Shown in pieces: positions 53,074 through 61,401 of a stretch of 64,000 nt of DNA. The position numbers and the translations under genes were made by a program. Within the stretch, counting starts at the first letter, position 1; every line of letters begins with the position of its first letter. Below the pieces are notes generated by a model that worked only from the letters and a program-made list of their open reading frames with translations, did not search any database and was not told the origin of the DNA. Origin of the DNA: Gp7-AA6 sp036001245 (GTDB taxonomy: Bacteria > Acidobacteriota > Thermoanaerobaculia > UBA5066 > Gp7-AA6); the NCBI GenBank assembly GCA_036001245.1, contig DASYUL010000133.1, forward strand, positions 3,756 to 67,755, read 5' to 3'.

Positions 53074-53375
53074 CCATCACGATCAATCACTTCCTGGTCG
53101 TTTCCTTTCTGCTCTTTTCGATCGGGCTTCTTGGGGTGCTCGTGCGGAGGAACTTCCTCACGGTCTTGATGTCCGTCGAGCTGATGCTGAACGCCGTCAA
53201 CCTGAACCTGATCGCCTTTTCGAGACGGCTGTCCGACCTGACCGGCCAGGTGTTCTCGGTCTTCGTGATCACGATCGCCGCGGGAGAGGCGGCCATCGGT
53301 CTCGCGCTCACCATCTCCCTCTTCCGCCAGCGGCGCACGCTGAACGTCGAAGAGGCGAGCAGCATGCAGGGCTAG
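53070..53375 (+). CDS. nuoK: NADH-quinone oxidoreductase subunit K
   Basis: A 101-residue membrane subunit with three helices, MrpC-like. It shows FSIGLLGVLVRRNFLTVLMS, then VELMLNAVNLNLIAFSR with the key glutamates, and FVITIAAGEAAIGLALTISL. The ATG at 53070 gives the standard length; earlier frames only extend into the gap. nuoL follows 5 bases after. Confidence 0.97.
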   Translation: MTITINHFLVVSFLLFSIGLLGVLVRRNFLTVLMSVELMLNAVNLNLIAFSRRLSDLTGQVFSVFVITIAAGEAAIGLALTISLFRQRRTLNVEEASSMQG

Positions 53376-53380
53376 CCGCT

Positions 53381-55555
53381 TTGAAGGACCTCCTCTGGCT
53401 CGTCCCTCTGTTCCCGCTCGCGGGCTTCCTCGTCAACGGACTCGTCTATCTCGTCTCGCACCGCACGCGCGAGGTTGCGGTGCATCCCCCGGCCGATCAG
53501 CCGGCGGCGGAGTCGAGCCTCGAGCCGGGGCACCCGCACGCCCACGTCCACCTCGAGGCCGAGCCGAAGTTCAAGACCCTTCACACGGTGGTCGGCGTCG
53601 GCTCGGTCGGGCTCTCCTGCCTCTTTGCGTTCGGCGCGATCTTCGACGTCGGCGTGAAGGGTCTCGCCTCCGGCGGCCACCACGTCCTCACGCTGTACCG
53701 ATGGATCCCGCTCGGCGTGAATCAGTCGACCGGCCAGGTCCCGGGGCCGCTCGGCGAATGGTTCGTGGACGCCGCTCTGCGGCTCGACTCCCTGTCGGCG
53801 CTCATGATCGCGTTCGTGACGTTCGTGGGATTCCTGATCCACGTGTACTCGGTCGGCTACATGGGCCACGAGCAGGGGTACGGCCGCTACTTCGCGTACC
53901 TGAACCTCTTCATGTTCTCGATGCTGGTGCTCGTGCTCGCGAACAACTTCGTGCTGATGTTCGTCGGGTGGGAAGGTGTGGGCCTCTGCTCGTACCTGCT
54001 GATCGGCTACGACTACCACAAGAAGTTCGCGGCGGACGCGGGCAAGAAGGCGTTCGTCGTCAACCGGATCGGAGACTTCGGCTTCATTCTCGGCATCTTC
54101 GGAATCTTCGCCCTCTTCGGGACGGTCGATTTCGGAAAGGTCTTCGCGGCGGCCGCGGCGAACCCGTCGCAGTACGCCCCGTTCATGACGCTCGTCTGCC
54201 TCTGTCTCTTCCTCGGAGCGGTGGGGAAGTCGGCGCAGGTGCCGCTCCACGTCTGGCTGCCGGACGCGATGGCGGGACCGACCCCCGTCTCCGCCCTCAT
54301 CCATGCGGCGACGATGGTGACCGCGGGCGTCTACATGGTCGCGCGGTGCAACGTGCTCTTCCGCCTCTCGCCGGACGCGCTTCTCGTGGTGGCGATCGTC
54401 GGCGGGTTCACCGCGCTCTTCGCGGCGACGATCGGTCTCGTTCAGAACGACATCAAGAAGGTCCTCGCGTATTCGACGGTCTCGCAGCTCGGCTACATGT
54501 TCCTCGCGTGCGGAGTCGGCGCGTTCGCCGCGGGGATGTTCCACGTCGTGACGCACGCCTTCTTCAAGGCTTGCCTGTTCCTCGGATCGGGATCGGTCAT
54601 CCACGCGCTCGGCGGGGAGCAGGACCTCCGGCGGATGGGCGGACTGTCGGAGCGCATCCCGGTGACGTACCGGACGTTCCTCGTCGCCACGCTCGCGATC
54701 GCCGGCGTGCCGCTTCTCGCCGGCTTCTTCTCGAAGGACGCGATCCTCGCCGCGGTGTTCGAGGCGCGTTTCCCGCAGGCGCCGTGGCTTCCGCGGGTGC
54801 TCTGGAGCGCGGCGCTCTTCACCGCCGGCCTGACGGCGTTCTACATGTTCCGGCTGGTCTCACTCACGTTCTACGGCAGATTCCGCGGGACGCCGGAGCA
54901 GGAAGCGCACATCCACGAGTCGCCGAGGTCGATGACCGTTCCGCTCGTGATCCTCGCTTTTCTCTCCATCGTCGGCGGCTGGATCGGCGTCCCGATCGTG
55001 CGCGGCGGGGACCGCATCGGCCAGTTTCTGGCCCCGGTCATCCCGGCGCTCGCCGGCCGGCACGCCGCCGAGCATCACCCGCCGATCTCGCTCGAGATCG
55101 CGCTGATGTTCGCTTCCGTCGGCGCGGCGGCGGTCGGGCTCGTGCTCGCCTGGTTCTGGTACGCGAAGGGGGAGGGTCGGGTGCCGGCGATGATCGCCGC
55201 CCGGTTCCCGCGCCTCTACCGCGTCATCGAGAACAAGTACTTCGTGGACGAGGCGTACGAGGCTGTGTTCGTCGAGGGCTTCGCCAAGCGCGGCGGCCGG
55301 TTCCTGTGGGAGGTCGATGCGACGGTCGTCGACTTGATTCCGAACGGAACCGCCGCGGTCACGCGCGGCGCGTCGTGGCTGACCCACCTCTTCGACCAGA
55401 ACGTCGTCGACGGGGCGGTCAACGGCGTCGCGGACGGTTTCGAGTCCGGCTGGCGGCTCGTGCGGCGCGCCCAGACGGGAAGAGTCCAGAACTACGCACT
55501 GGTGATGGGCGCCGGGCTCTTCTGCCTGGTCGCCGTTTACCTGATTTTCCGGTAG
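53381..55555 (+). CDS. nuoL: NADH-quinone oxidoreductase subunit L
   Basis: A 724-residue antiporter-like pump subunit. It contains MFVGWEGVGLCSYLLIGYDY, KAFVVNRIGDFGFILGIFGI, PLHVWLPDAMAGPTPVSALI and TVSQLGYMFLACGVGAFAAG. The C-terminal part holds the lateral helix. A hydrophilic insertion near residues 30-65 (HPPADQPAAESSLEPGHPHA) is lineage-specific. TTG start at 53381. Its stop TAG lies within the first unit of a heptamer array. Confidence 0.97.
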   Translation: MKDLLWLVPLFPLAGFLVNGLVYLVSHRTREVAVHPPADQPAAESSLEPGHPHAHVHLEAEPKFKTLHTVVGVGSVGLSCLFAFGAIFDVGVKGLASGGHHVLTLYRWIPLGVNQSTGQVPGPLGEWFVDAALRLDSLSALMIAFVTFVGFLIHVYSVGYMGHEQGYGRYFAYLNLFMFSMLVLVLANNFVLMFVGWEGVGLCSYLLIGYDYHKKFAADAGKKAFVVNRIGDFGFILGIFGIFALFGTVDFGKVFAAAAANPSQYAPFMTLVCLCLFLGAVGKSAQVPLHVWLPDAMAGPTPVSALIHAATMVTAGVYMVARCNVLFRLSPDALLVVAIVGGFTALFAATIGLVQNDIKKVLAYSTVSQLGYMFLACGVGAFAAGMFHVVTHAFFKACLFLGSGSVIHALGGEQDLRRMGGLSERIPVTYRTFLVATLAIAGVPLLAGFFSKDAILAAVFEARFPQAPWLPRVLWSAALFTAGLTAFYMFRLVSLTFYGRFRGTPEQEAHIHESPRSMTVPLVILAFLSIVGGWIGVPIVRGGDRIGQFLAPVIPALAGRHAAEHHPPISLEIALMFASVGAAAVGLVLAWFWYAKGEGRVPAMIAARFPRLYRVIENKYFVDEAYEAVFVEGFAKRGGRFLWEVDATVVDLIPNGTAAVTRGASWLTHLFDQNVVDGAVNGVADGFESGWRLVRRAQTGRVQNYALVMGAGLFCLVAVYLIFR

Positions 55556-55578
55556 CCGGTAGCCGGTAGCCGGTAGCC
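55551..55578 (+). repeat. Four perfect GGTAGCC heptamers at the nuoL stop
   Basis: GGTAGCC is repeated four times without error. The nuoL stop TAG (55553-55555) lies in the first unit. A related array covers the secF stop at 10134-10161. Confidence 0.95.
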
Positions 55579-55593
55579 GATGAAGAGGTCTAG

Positions 55594-57213
55594 ATGGAGT
55601 TGATGGGCGTTCCGATCCCGATCCTCTCGATCGTGACGTACATCCCCCTCTTGGGGGCGCTCGCGATCGTTTTTCTCCTCGGGAAGGAGAAGACCGGCGC
55701 GATCAAGACCCTGGCCACGGTGACCGTCGTCGCCGGCTTCCTCGCGTCGCTGCCGCTCTGGTTTCTATTCGAGCGCGGACACTCGGGCTACCAGTTCGTC
55801 GAGATCGCGCCGTGGATTCCGTCCCTCGGCGTGAACTACCACTTCGGGATCGACGGAATCTCGCTCGTCCTGATCCTGCTGACGACTCTCATGGGCGTCA
55901 TCGCGGTCGCGTGCTCCTACACGGCGATCACGGAGCGGCAGAAGGAGTATTACGTCCTTCTTCTGCTCCTGCAGACGTTCATGCTGGGCACGTTCTGCTC
56001 GCTTGACCTCTTTCTCTTCTACGTCTTCTGGGAGGTCATGCTGGTCCCGATGTACTTCCTGATCGGCGTGTGGGGAAGCGACCGCCGGCTCTACGCCGCG
56101 ATCAAGTTCTTCCTCTACACGCTGGCGGGATCGGTCCTGATGCTGCTCGGCATCATCGCGCTCTATTTCTGCAACACGACGGGCTTCCTCGGTTACAAGG
56201 GGCTGGGCAATGCGCCCACCTTCTCGATCGAGAAGCTGACCGTGGTTGCCCAGAGCATGCCGGTCGAACTCCAGATCTGGCTCTTCTTCGCCCTATTCTT
56301 CGGGTTCGCGATCAAGGTCCCGATGTTTCCGTTCCACACGTGGCTCCCCGACGCGCATACCGAGGCTCCGACCGCCGGCTCCGTCATCCTCGCTGCCGTC
56401 CTGCTGAAGATGGGGACGTACGGCTTCGTCCGCTTCTCCCTGCCGATGTTCCCCGACGCGATCACGACTCCGTGGGTACTCACGGTGATGGTGACGCTCG
56501 CGATCGTTGGGATCGTGTATGGCGCGATGGTCACGCTCGTCCAGAAAGACATGAAGCGCCTGATCGCGTACTCGTCGGTCTCGCACCTCGGCTTCGTGAT
56601 GCTCGGCGTGTTCGCTCTCAACATGGCCGGGATCCAGGGCGCGTTGCTCCAGATGGTCAACCACGGCATCTCGACCGGGGGACTCTTCCTCCTGGTCGGG
56701 ATGCTCTACGAGCGCCGGCACACGCGCCTGATCTCGGAATATGGCGGCATCGCCCGGCAGATGCCGGTCTATGCGACGTACTTCCTGGTCATGGCGCTCT
56801 CGTCGATGGGACTTCCGCTGCTGAACGGATTCATCGGCGAGTTCACGATCCTCCAGGGCGCTTTCGCCCGGAGCTTCTGGTGGGCGTTCTTCGCGGCGAC
56901 GGGCATCGTGCTGGGTGCGGCGTATCTGCTCTGGCTGTACCAGCGCGTGTTCTTCGGCGAGATCACCAACCCCGCGAACGCAAACCTGCCGGACCTGACG
57001 CCGCGCGAGCAGCTCACGCTCGTTCCCCTCGTACTGCTGGCGCTCTGGATCGGCATCTATCCCAAGCCGATGTTCGACGTGCTTCGCGTTCCCTCCGAGA
57101 AGATCGTGGAAGCGGTCGGCGGCAAGACCGCGACCGAGCCGATGCTCGCGCGCGAGCAACCCGCCGCCACGGGCGGAGCTTCCGTGCTCGCGGGAAGCGC
57201 GGCCCGGCCGTGA
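55594..57213 (+). CDS. nuoM: NADH-quinone oxidoreductase subunit M
   Basis: A 539-residue antiporter-like pump subunit. It shows HFGIDGISLVLILLTTLMGV, LFYVFWEVMLVPMYFLIGVW, MFPFHTWLPDAHTEAPTAGS and IAYSSVSHLGFVMLGVFALN. The family proton-channel lysines and glutamates are in place. The C-terminal tail is a soluble Ala/Thr-rich extension. It overlaps nuoN by 4 bases (GTGA). Confidence 0.97.
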   Translation: MELMGVPIPILSIVTYIPLLGALAIVFLLGKEKTGAIKTLATVTVVAGFLASLPLWFLFERGHSGYQFVEIAPWIPSLGVNYHFGIDGISLVLILLTTLMGVIAVACSYTAITERQKEYYVLLLLLQTFMLGTFCSLDLFLFYVFWEVMLVPMYFLIGVWGSDRRLYAAIKFFLYTLAGSVLMLLGIIALYFCNTTGFLGYKGLGNAPTFSIEKLTVVAQSMPVELQIWLFFALFFGFAIKVPMFPFHTWLPDAHTEAPTAGSVILAAVLLKMGTYGFVRFSLPMFPDAITTPWVLTVMVTLAIVGIVYGAMVTLVQKDMKRLIAYSSVSHLGFVMLGVFALNMAGIQGALLQMVNHGISTGGLFLLVGMLYERRHTRLISEYGGIARQMPVYATYFLVMALSSMGLPLLNGFIGEFTILQGAFARSFWWAFFAATGIVLGAAYLLWLYQRVFFGEITNPANANLPDLTPREQLTLVPLVLLALWIGIYPKPMFDVLRVPSEKIVEAVGGKTATEPMLAREQPAATGGASVLAGSAARP

Positions 57214-58658
57214 AACTCTCGGCATCGGACTGGTTGCTCCTGTCGCCGGAGCTCTTTCTAACGGCGGCGGGCCTCTTCCTCCTCTCGATCTCCGTGTTCT
57301 TCGGGAAGGCGAAGGAGGAGTTCCTCGCGTTCCTGACGATCCTCTTCACGGCCGTCACGATCGGGCTCGTCGTTTTCATTCTGGGATACCACGGCCACGA
57401 AACGCCGATCCTCGGCGGGATGTTCGTCGTCGACAACTTCGCGATCTTCTTCAAGGTCCTGATGCTGGTGTCGATCATCCTGACCGCGCTCGCCTCCGTG
57501 AGATTCGTGGGGAGCGCGCCGTATCCCGGCGGGGAGTACTACGCGCTTCTGCTCTTCACCGGCGTCGGAATGCTCTTCATGGTCTCCGGCAACAACCTGA
57601 TCTCGATCTACGTGCCGCTCGAGCTGATGGCGCTCTCCTCGTACATCCTCGCGGGCTATTTCAAGGGGGAGATCAAGAGCACGGAGGCGGCGCTCAAATA
57701 CTTCGTGCTCGGCGCCTTTTCGTCCGGCGTGCTGCTTTACGGGCTCTCCCTCGTCTACGGCATCGCCGGTCGGATGGGGCTGCCCGAGCTCGCGAAGCTT
57801 CTCGCCGGGGTCGAGAAGTCCAACGTGCTCCTCGTCGGGATTCTGCTCATCCTCGCCGGCCTCCTCTTCAAGATCGCCGCGGTCCCCTTTCACGTTTGGG
57901 TACCCGACGTCTACGAAGGCGCGCCGACGCCAATCACCGCCTTCTTCTCGGTCGGCCCCAAGCTCGCCGCCTACGCGATCCTCGCTCGCATCTTCTACGT
58001 CGCCTTTCCGAAGTTTCACGCCGACTGGGGGTTCATCGTCGCTCTCGTGGCGGCCGCGACGATGGTCGTCGGAAACGTGGCGGCCCTCCTCCAGTCGAAC
58101 GTCAAGCGCATGCTCGCGTACTCCTCAATCGCTCACGCGGGCTATGCCTTGCTCGGCGTCGTCGGTTTCTCGACCGAATTCGGCCTCTGGGGAATCCTGG
58201 TTTACCTGCTCGCCTACACCTTCATGAACTTCGGAGCGTTCGCGCTGGTGGTCTTCCTCGAGACGAAGGGCTACGCGGCGGAGTCGGTCTCCGACTTCAA
58301 CGGGCTCGCGCGGCGAAACATGACGGCTGCGGTCGTGATGCTCGTCTTTCTGCTGTCGCTTGCCGGGATTCCGCCGACGGCCGGCTTCATCGGGAAGTAC
58401 TACCTCTTCACCGCGGCGATGAAGGCGGGCTACGCGTGGCTGGCGGTGCTCGCCGTGCTGATGTCGGCGGTCTCGCTCTTCTACTACTTCCGCATCGCCG
58501 CGGCGATGTTCTTCCTGGAGGGGGAGGGTGAGCCGCTCAAGAGCTCCTACGCGCTGACGACGGCCGTGCTGATCTGCGCCGCCGCGACGGTGCTCGTCGG
58601 GGTCGCGCCGCAGCCCGTCGTCGAGGCTCTGCGGGCGTGCGTGATCAAGACCCCGTAG
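57210..58658 (+). CDS. nuoN: NADH-quinone oxidoreductase subunit N
   Basis: A 482-residue antiporter-like pump subunit closing the complex I set. It shows NLISIYVPLELMALSSYILA, STEAALKYFVLGAFSSGVLL, PFHVWVPDVYEGAPTPITAF and RMLAYSSIAHAGYALLGVVG. GTG 57210 overlaps the nuoM stop. Its 3-prime end overlaps the next gene by 22 bases, so ATP synthase genes may share the operon. Confidence 0.97.
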   Translation: MKLSASDWLLLSPELFLTAAGLFLLSISVFFGKAKEEFLAFLTILFTAVTIGLVVFILGYHGHETPILGGMFVVDNFAIFFKVLMLVSIILTALASVRFVGSAPYPGGEYYALLLFTGVGMLFMVSGNNLISIYVPLELMALSSYILAGYFKGEIKSTEAALKYFVLGAFSSGVLLYGLSLVYGIAGRMGLPELAKLLAGVEKSNVLLVGILLILAGLLFKIAAVPFHVWVPDVYEGAPTPITAFFSVGPKLAAYAILARIFYVAFPKFHADWGFIVALVAAATMVVGNVAALLQSNVKRMLAYSSIAHAGYALLGVVGFSTEFGLWGILVYLLAYTFMNFGAFALVVFLETKGYAAESVSDFNGLARRNMTAAVVMLVFLLSLAGIPPTAGFIGKYYLFTAAMKAGYAWLAVLAVLMSAVSLFYYFRIAAAMFFLEGEGEPLKSSYALTTAVLICAAATVLVGVAPQPVVEALRACVIKTP

Positions 58659-58927
58659 GGTCGACTCAGTCGACGCCCTCACGCCGCCCCTCTCCCCGGG
58701 GGGGAGCGGGCAACGCCCGCTACGCGATCGTCGCGCGCGCATCCGCCGCGGGCATCCTCTTTCCGCTGTCGATCGTCGCGGGGTTTCTCTTGGGGAAGTG
58801 GATTGGTCGCGTGCTCGGCATCGGGGCGTGGCCCGCGTTCCTCGGCGCGGCGCTCGGAGCGGCCGCAGGCTTCTGGAACCTCTACCGGCTGCTGCGCGGT
58901 CTGGAAGAACGCGAGGGCGGCCGGTGA
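58637..58927 (+). CDS. atpZ: AtpZ/AtpI-type F0 assembly or accessory protein
   Basis: 96 residues. Two membrane helices (AAGILFPLSIVAGFLLGKWI and AFLGAALGAAAGFWNLYRLL) match the AtpZ family encoded before atpI in F-ATPase operons. The first 28 residues are hydrophilic and are partly encoded by a dispersed repeat (58675-58705), so GTG 58637, inside nuoN, is the least secure part of this call. The C-terminus ends in a charged LEEREGG. Confidence 0.75.
   Translation: MRDQDPVGSTQSTPSRRPSPRGGAGNARYAIVARASAAGILFPLSIVAGFLLGKWIGRVLGIGAWPAFLGAALGAAAGFWNLYRLLRGLEEREGGR
58675..58705. repeat. GC-rich dispersed repeat at the atpZ N-terminal region
   Basis: GCCCTCACGCCGCCCCTCTC followed by CCCGGGGGGGA resembles the reverse complement of 46476-46507. 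It lies just after the nuoN stop and forms a strong hairpin around CCCCGGGG. Confidence 0.5.
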
Positions 58928-59295
58928 GCGCCGCCGACGCGCTGATCCGGCGGATCCGGATCCGTTCGATCGTGATCGCGGCGGGCGGCGCGGCCGGGGC
59001 GTTCCTCTTCGGATGGCGCGCGGCCGTGTCCTTGACAATCGCCGCGGCCGTCGTTATTTTCAGCTTTCTCGTTCTCGAGAAGCTGACCGAGCGTCTCGTT
59101 CCCCCGCAGGAAAAGAAAGGGTTTCGAGCCGTGCTCCCCCTCCTGCTGGTCACGGGCGCCGGTGCGGCCGCTCTCGGGATCGCGCTCCTTCGCTGGAGGG
59201 GTTTTGAGCCGATCGCCGGAATGGCAGGGCTGTCGGTCGTCGTCGTGAGCGTCGGGGCGGAGCTACTGAGGAAGGAGAGGGGCGCGGCCGGGTGA
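58924..59295 (+). CDS. atpI: AtpI-like membrane protein
   Basis: 123 residues with four hydrophobic helices, including IVIAAGGAAGAFLFGWRAAV, LTIAAAVVIFSFLVLEKLTE and VLPLLLVTGAGAAALGIALL. Size, topology and position between atpZ and atpB fit the ATP synthase subunit I family, which helps assemble the c-ring. Sequence similarity in this family is always low, so the call rests on context. GTG 58924 overlaps the previous stop. Confidence 0.7.
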   Translation: MSAADALIRRIRIRSIVIAAGGAAGAFLFGWRAAVSLTIAAAVVIFSFLVLEKLTERLVPPQEKKGFRAVLPLLLVTGAGAAALGIALLRWRGFEPIAGMAGLSVVVVSVGAELLRKERGAAG

Positions 59296-60056
59296 GCGAG
59301 CATCATTCGATCCTCTACGGGCCGGTGAACCGGCTGTTGATCGCTCTTTTCGGCCCTCCTCCGGTCGAGAAGCTGTCGCCCGCCGGCGCGGCCTTCTGGT
59401 TTCCCGACGGCAAGAGCGCCTGGATCCCCGACTACGCTCTGATGGCGCTTCTCGTCATGCTGATCTTCCTCGTATTCCTGCCGCTCGCCGCGCGCCGGTA
59501 CGACAAGGAGCGGCCCGGTCGGGTCCAGAACTTTCTCGAGATGGTGGTGTCAGGGGTCCGCTCGTTGGTTTCGGACGTGATCGGACACGGCGCGGATAAG
59601 AAGTACCTCCACGTGATCGGCGGGTTCGCCCTCTTCATCTTCGTCGCGAACCTGTTCGGGCTGTTCTTCTTCCTTCAGCCGCCGACCGGGACCCTTTCGA
59701 CGACGGTGGCGCTGGCTCTGCTTTCGTTCTTCTACTTCAACTACCAGGGGATCAAGGAGCACGGCTTCTTCGGCTACCTGAAGCACTTCATGGGCCCGGT
59801 GCTGTGGCTCGCGCCGCTCTTCTTCGTGATCGAGATCATCGGCAACTTCGCGCGGATACTGTCGCTCTCGCTGCGGCTCTTCATGAACATCTACGGGGAG
59901 CACACGGCGACCAGCATATTCGCCGGCCTCGTCCCGATCATCGTTCCGTGGCCGCTCATGGCTCTCGGGCTCTTCACTGCCATCCTCCAGGCGTTCATCT
60001 TCGCGACGCTTTCGTCCGTTTACATCAGCCTCGCAACGGCCCACGAGGAGCACTGA
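59292..60056 (+). CDS. atpB: ATP synthase F0 subunit a
   Basis: A 254-residue stator subunit that forms the ion half-channels. The essential arginine is R195 in ILSLSLRLFMNIYGEH, with NFARIL just before it. The last helices are FAGLVPIIVPWPLMALGLF and AILQAFIFATLSSVYISLAT. GTG overlaps the atpI stop; atpE follows 36 bases later. Confidence 0.96.
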   Translation: MSEHHSILYGPVNRLLIALFGPPPVEKLSPAGAAFWFPDGKSAWIPDYALMALLVMLIFLVFLPLAARRYDKERPGRVQNFLEMVVSGVRSLVSDVIGHGADKKYLHVIGGFALFIFVANLFGLFFFLQPPTGTLSTTVALALLSFFYFNYQGIKEHGFFGYLKHFMGPVLWLAPLFFVIEIIGNFARILSLSLRLFMNIYGEHTATSIFAGLVPIIVPWPLMALGLFTAILQAFIFATLSSVYISLATAHEEH

Positions 60057-60092
60057 CCCTCGGCGGCCCCAAAGACAAGGAGAGTTTTCGAG

Positions 60093-60416
60093 ATGCGCTT
60101 CAAGAAAATTGGTCTGCTTGTCCTCGCCCTTCTCGCCGTCGCCCTGCCCGCGCTGGCGCAGGAGGCGGCGGCGCCGGCCACTGGCCCGGCCGGGAGCTGG
60201 GGCGCGGGGGCGCTCGGCGCGGCCTTCCTGCTCGGGATCGCGGCGGCTGCCGGCGCGATGGCCCAGGGTAAGGCGACTTCGGCGGCTGCGGAGGGAATGT
60301 CCAGAAACCCGGGAGCGGCAGGGCCAATCCGGACCATGACGATCATCGGTCTCGCGCTCATCGAGTCGCTGGTCCTCTACGCGCTGTTGATCGCGTTCCT
60401 GATCAAGGGCGTCTAG
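60093..60416 (+). CDS. atpE: ATP synthase F0 subunit c, with N-terminal signal peptide
   Basis: 107 residues, about 30 longer than the usual c subunit. The extra N-terminus (MRFKKIGLLVLALLAVALPA, then LAQEAA) looks like a cleavable signal peptide. Two c-ring helices follow: LGAAFLLGIAAAAGAMAQGK and IIGLALIESLVLYALLIAFL. The ion-binding glutamate is E91. Q58, S92 and Y96 match positions Q32, S66 and Y70 of the Ilyobacter Na+-binding site in spacing, but the T67 equivalent is leucine. No atpF, atpH or F1 gene follows. Confidence 0.95.
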   Translation: MRFKKIGLLVLALLAVALPALAQEAAAPATGPAGSWGAGALGAAFLLGIAAAAGAMAQGKATSAAAEGMSRNPGAAGPIRTMTIIGLALIESLVLYALLIAFLIKGV

Positions 60417-60521
60417 GCGCCAGGCTGCGAGCCGGCTGCCAGGGAGGGCACCTTTGTCTCCGCCGGAGGACAGGGTGTTCTCTCGAGAAACCGGTCCGTG
60501 CGTTTTCACGTACTTTCTAGC

Positions 60522-60550
60522 GGAACCTTTTAGACGGTCCGGGTGTCTAT
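60522..60550 (+). promoter_or_regulatory. ECF-type promoter of the rpoE-like gene
   Basis: GGAACC (60522-60527), a 17-bp spacer and GTCTAT (60545-60550) match the RpoE/ECF type (GGAAC ... GTC). This suggests the sigma factor activates its own gene. Confidence 0.65.
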
Positions 60551-60577
60551 TCCGTAGGAAAGGCGGAGGTTAGCTCG

Positions 60578-60613
60578 GCCCGGTCGGTTAGCGGAAAAAG
60601 CAACCGGCCGGGC
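60578..60613 (+). promoter_or_regulatory. Leader hairpin before the rpoE-like gene
   Basis: GCCCGGTCGGTT (60578-60589) pairs with AACCGGCCGGGC (60602-60613), with one G-T pair. The loop is AGCGGAAAAAGC. It ends at the AAGGA before the TTG start, so it could limit ribosome access. Confidence 0.6.
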
Positions 60614-60620
60614 AAGGAAT

Positions 60621-61286
60621 TTGCGACTCCAAAACAGCATGGAGAACTCAAGCGTGCGACCAATTCCCGAAGGAACTCCCCCTCCGGTCACGTCCTGGGA
60701 CTTCGACTCCCAGGTGATGCCGTACGTGGACTCGCTCTACAACACGGCCTACCGGATGACCCGCAGCGCCGAGGACGCCGAGGACCTCGTCCAGGAGACG
60801 TTTTTCAAGGCGTACAAGTACTACGACAAGTTCGAAGAGGGCACGAACCTGAAGGCGTGGCTCTTCAAGATCCTGAAGAACACGTTCATCAACAACTACC
60901 GGAAGAAGAAGCTCGAGCCGCGCAGCGTGGACTTCGCCGAGATCGAGGACTCGTTCGAGCGGATCGTCCGGCGCGACAACGCCGAGCAGCCCTCGGACCC
61001 GGAAGCCGAGTTCTTCACCGGTGTGATCGACGACGACGTGCGCAAGGCGCTCGAGTCGCTGCCCTACGACTACCGGATGGTGGTCATCCTGGCGGACCTC
61101 GAGGACTTCTCTTACAAAGAGATCGCCGAGATCCTCGACTGTCCGGTCGGCACCGTGATGTCGCGGCTGTATCGCGGAAGGAAGCTCCTCGAGAAGGCGC
61201 TCCTCCGGTATGCCCGCCGGCACGGGTACATCCGGCAGGGGGAGCCGGCCAAGATGAGGACCCGACCCAAGCCGCCGGCAGCCTAG
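60621..61286 (+). CDS. ECF RNA polymerase sigma factor (RpoE/SigH-like)
   Basis: 221 residues. Region 2 (about 30-110): LYNTAYRMTRSAEDAEDLVQ then ETFFKAYKYYDKFEEGTNLK and AWLFKILKNTFINNYRKKKL. Region 4 (about 140-200): ALESLPYDYRMVVILADLED and FSYKEIAEILDCPVGTVMSR. The pattern is close to redox-type actinobacterial SigR/SigH and E. coli RpoE-like groups. Start is TTG 60621, with AAGGA 2 bases before, or ATG 60639. An ECF promoter and a leader hairpin precede it; a membrane anti-sigma candidate follows. Confidence 0.95.
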   Translation: MRLQNSMENSSVRPIPEGTPPPVTSWDFDSQVMPYVDSLYNTAYRMTRSAEDAEDLVQETFFKAYKYYDKFEEGTNLKAWLFKILKNTFINNYRKKKLEPRSVDFAEIEDSFERIVRRDNAEQPSDPEAEFFTGVIDDDVRKALESLPYDYRMVVILADLEDFSYKEIAEILDCPVGTVMSRLYRGRKLLEKALLRYARRHGYIRQGEPAKMRTRPKPPAA

Positions 61287-61289
61287 CCG

Positions 61290-61310
61290 TAGTCCAAAGT
61301 CCAAGGTCCC
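61290..61310 (+). repeat. Heptamer array after the sigma gene
   Basis: TAGTCCA AAGTCCA AGGTCCC, with CAGGTCG degenerate after it, 3 bases behind the sigma-factor stop. Confidence 0.7.
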
Positions 61311-61401
61311 CAGGTCGGGTCGGCAACGGTGGCCCATGGCGGTGACAACATCCGGAGGGCGGAATTTCCGCCCTGGCGGGGCCGTTTGTCCCATCGGTCC
61401 G

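Noticed and set aside
47878..58658. Search for hidden nuoE, nuoF or nuoG in other frames
   Set aside because: No NuoF-type flavin/NAD site or NuoE/G cysteine pattern was seen in any frame; the 11-gene set stands.
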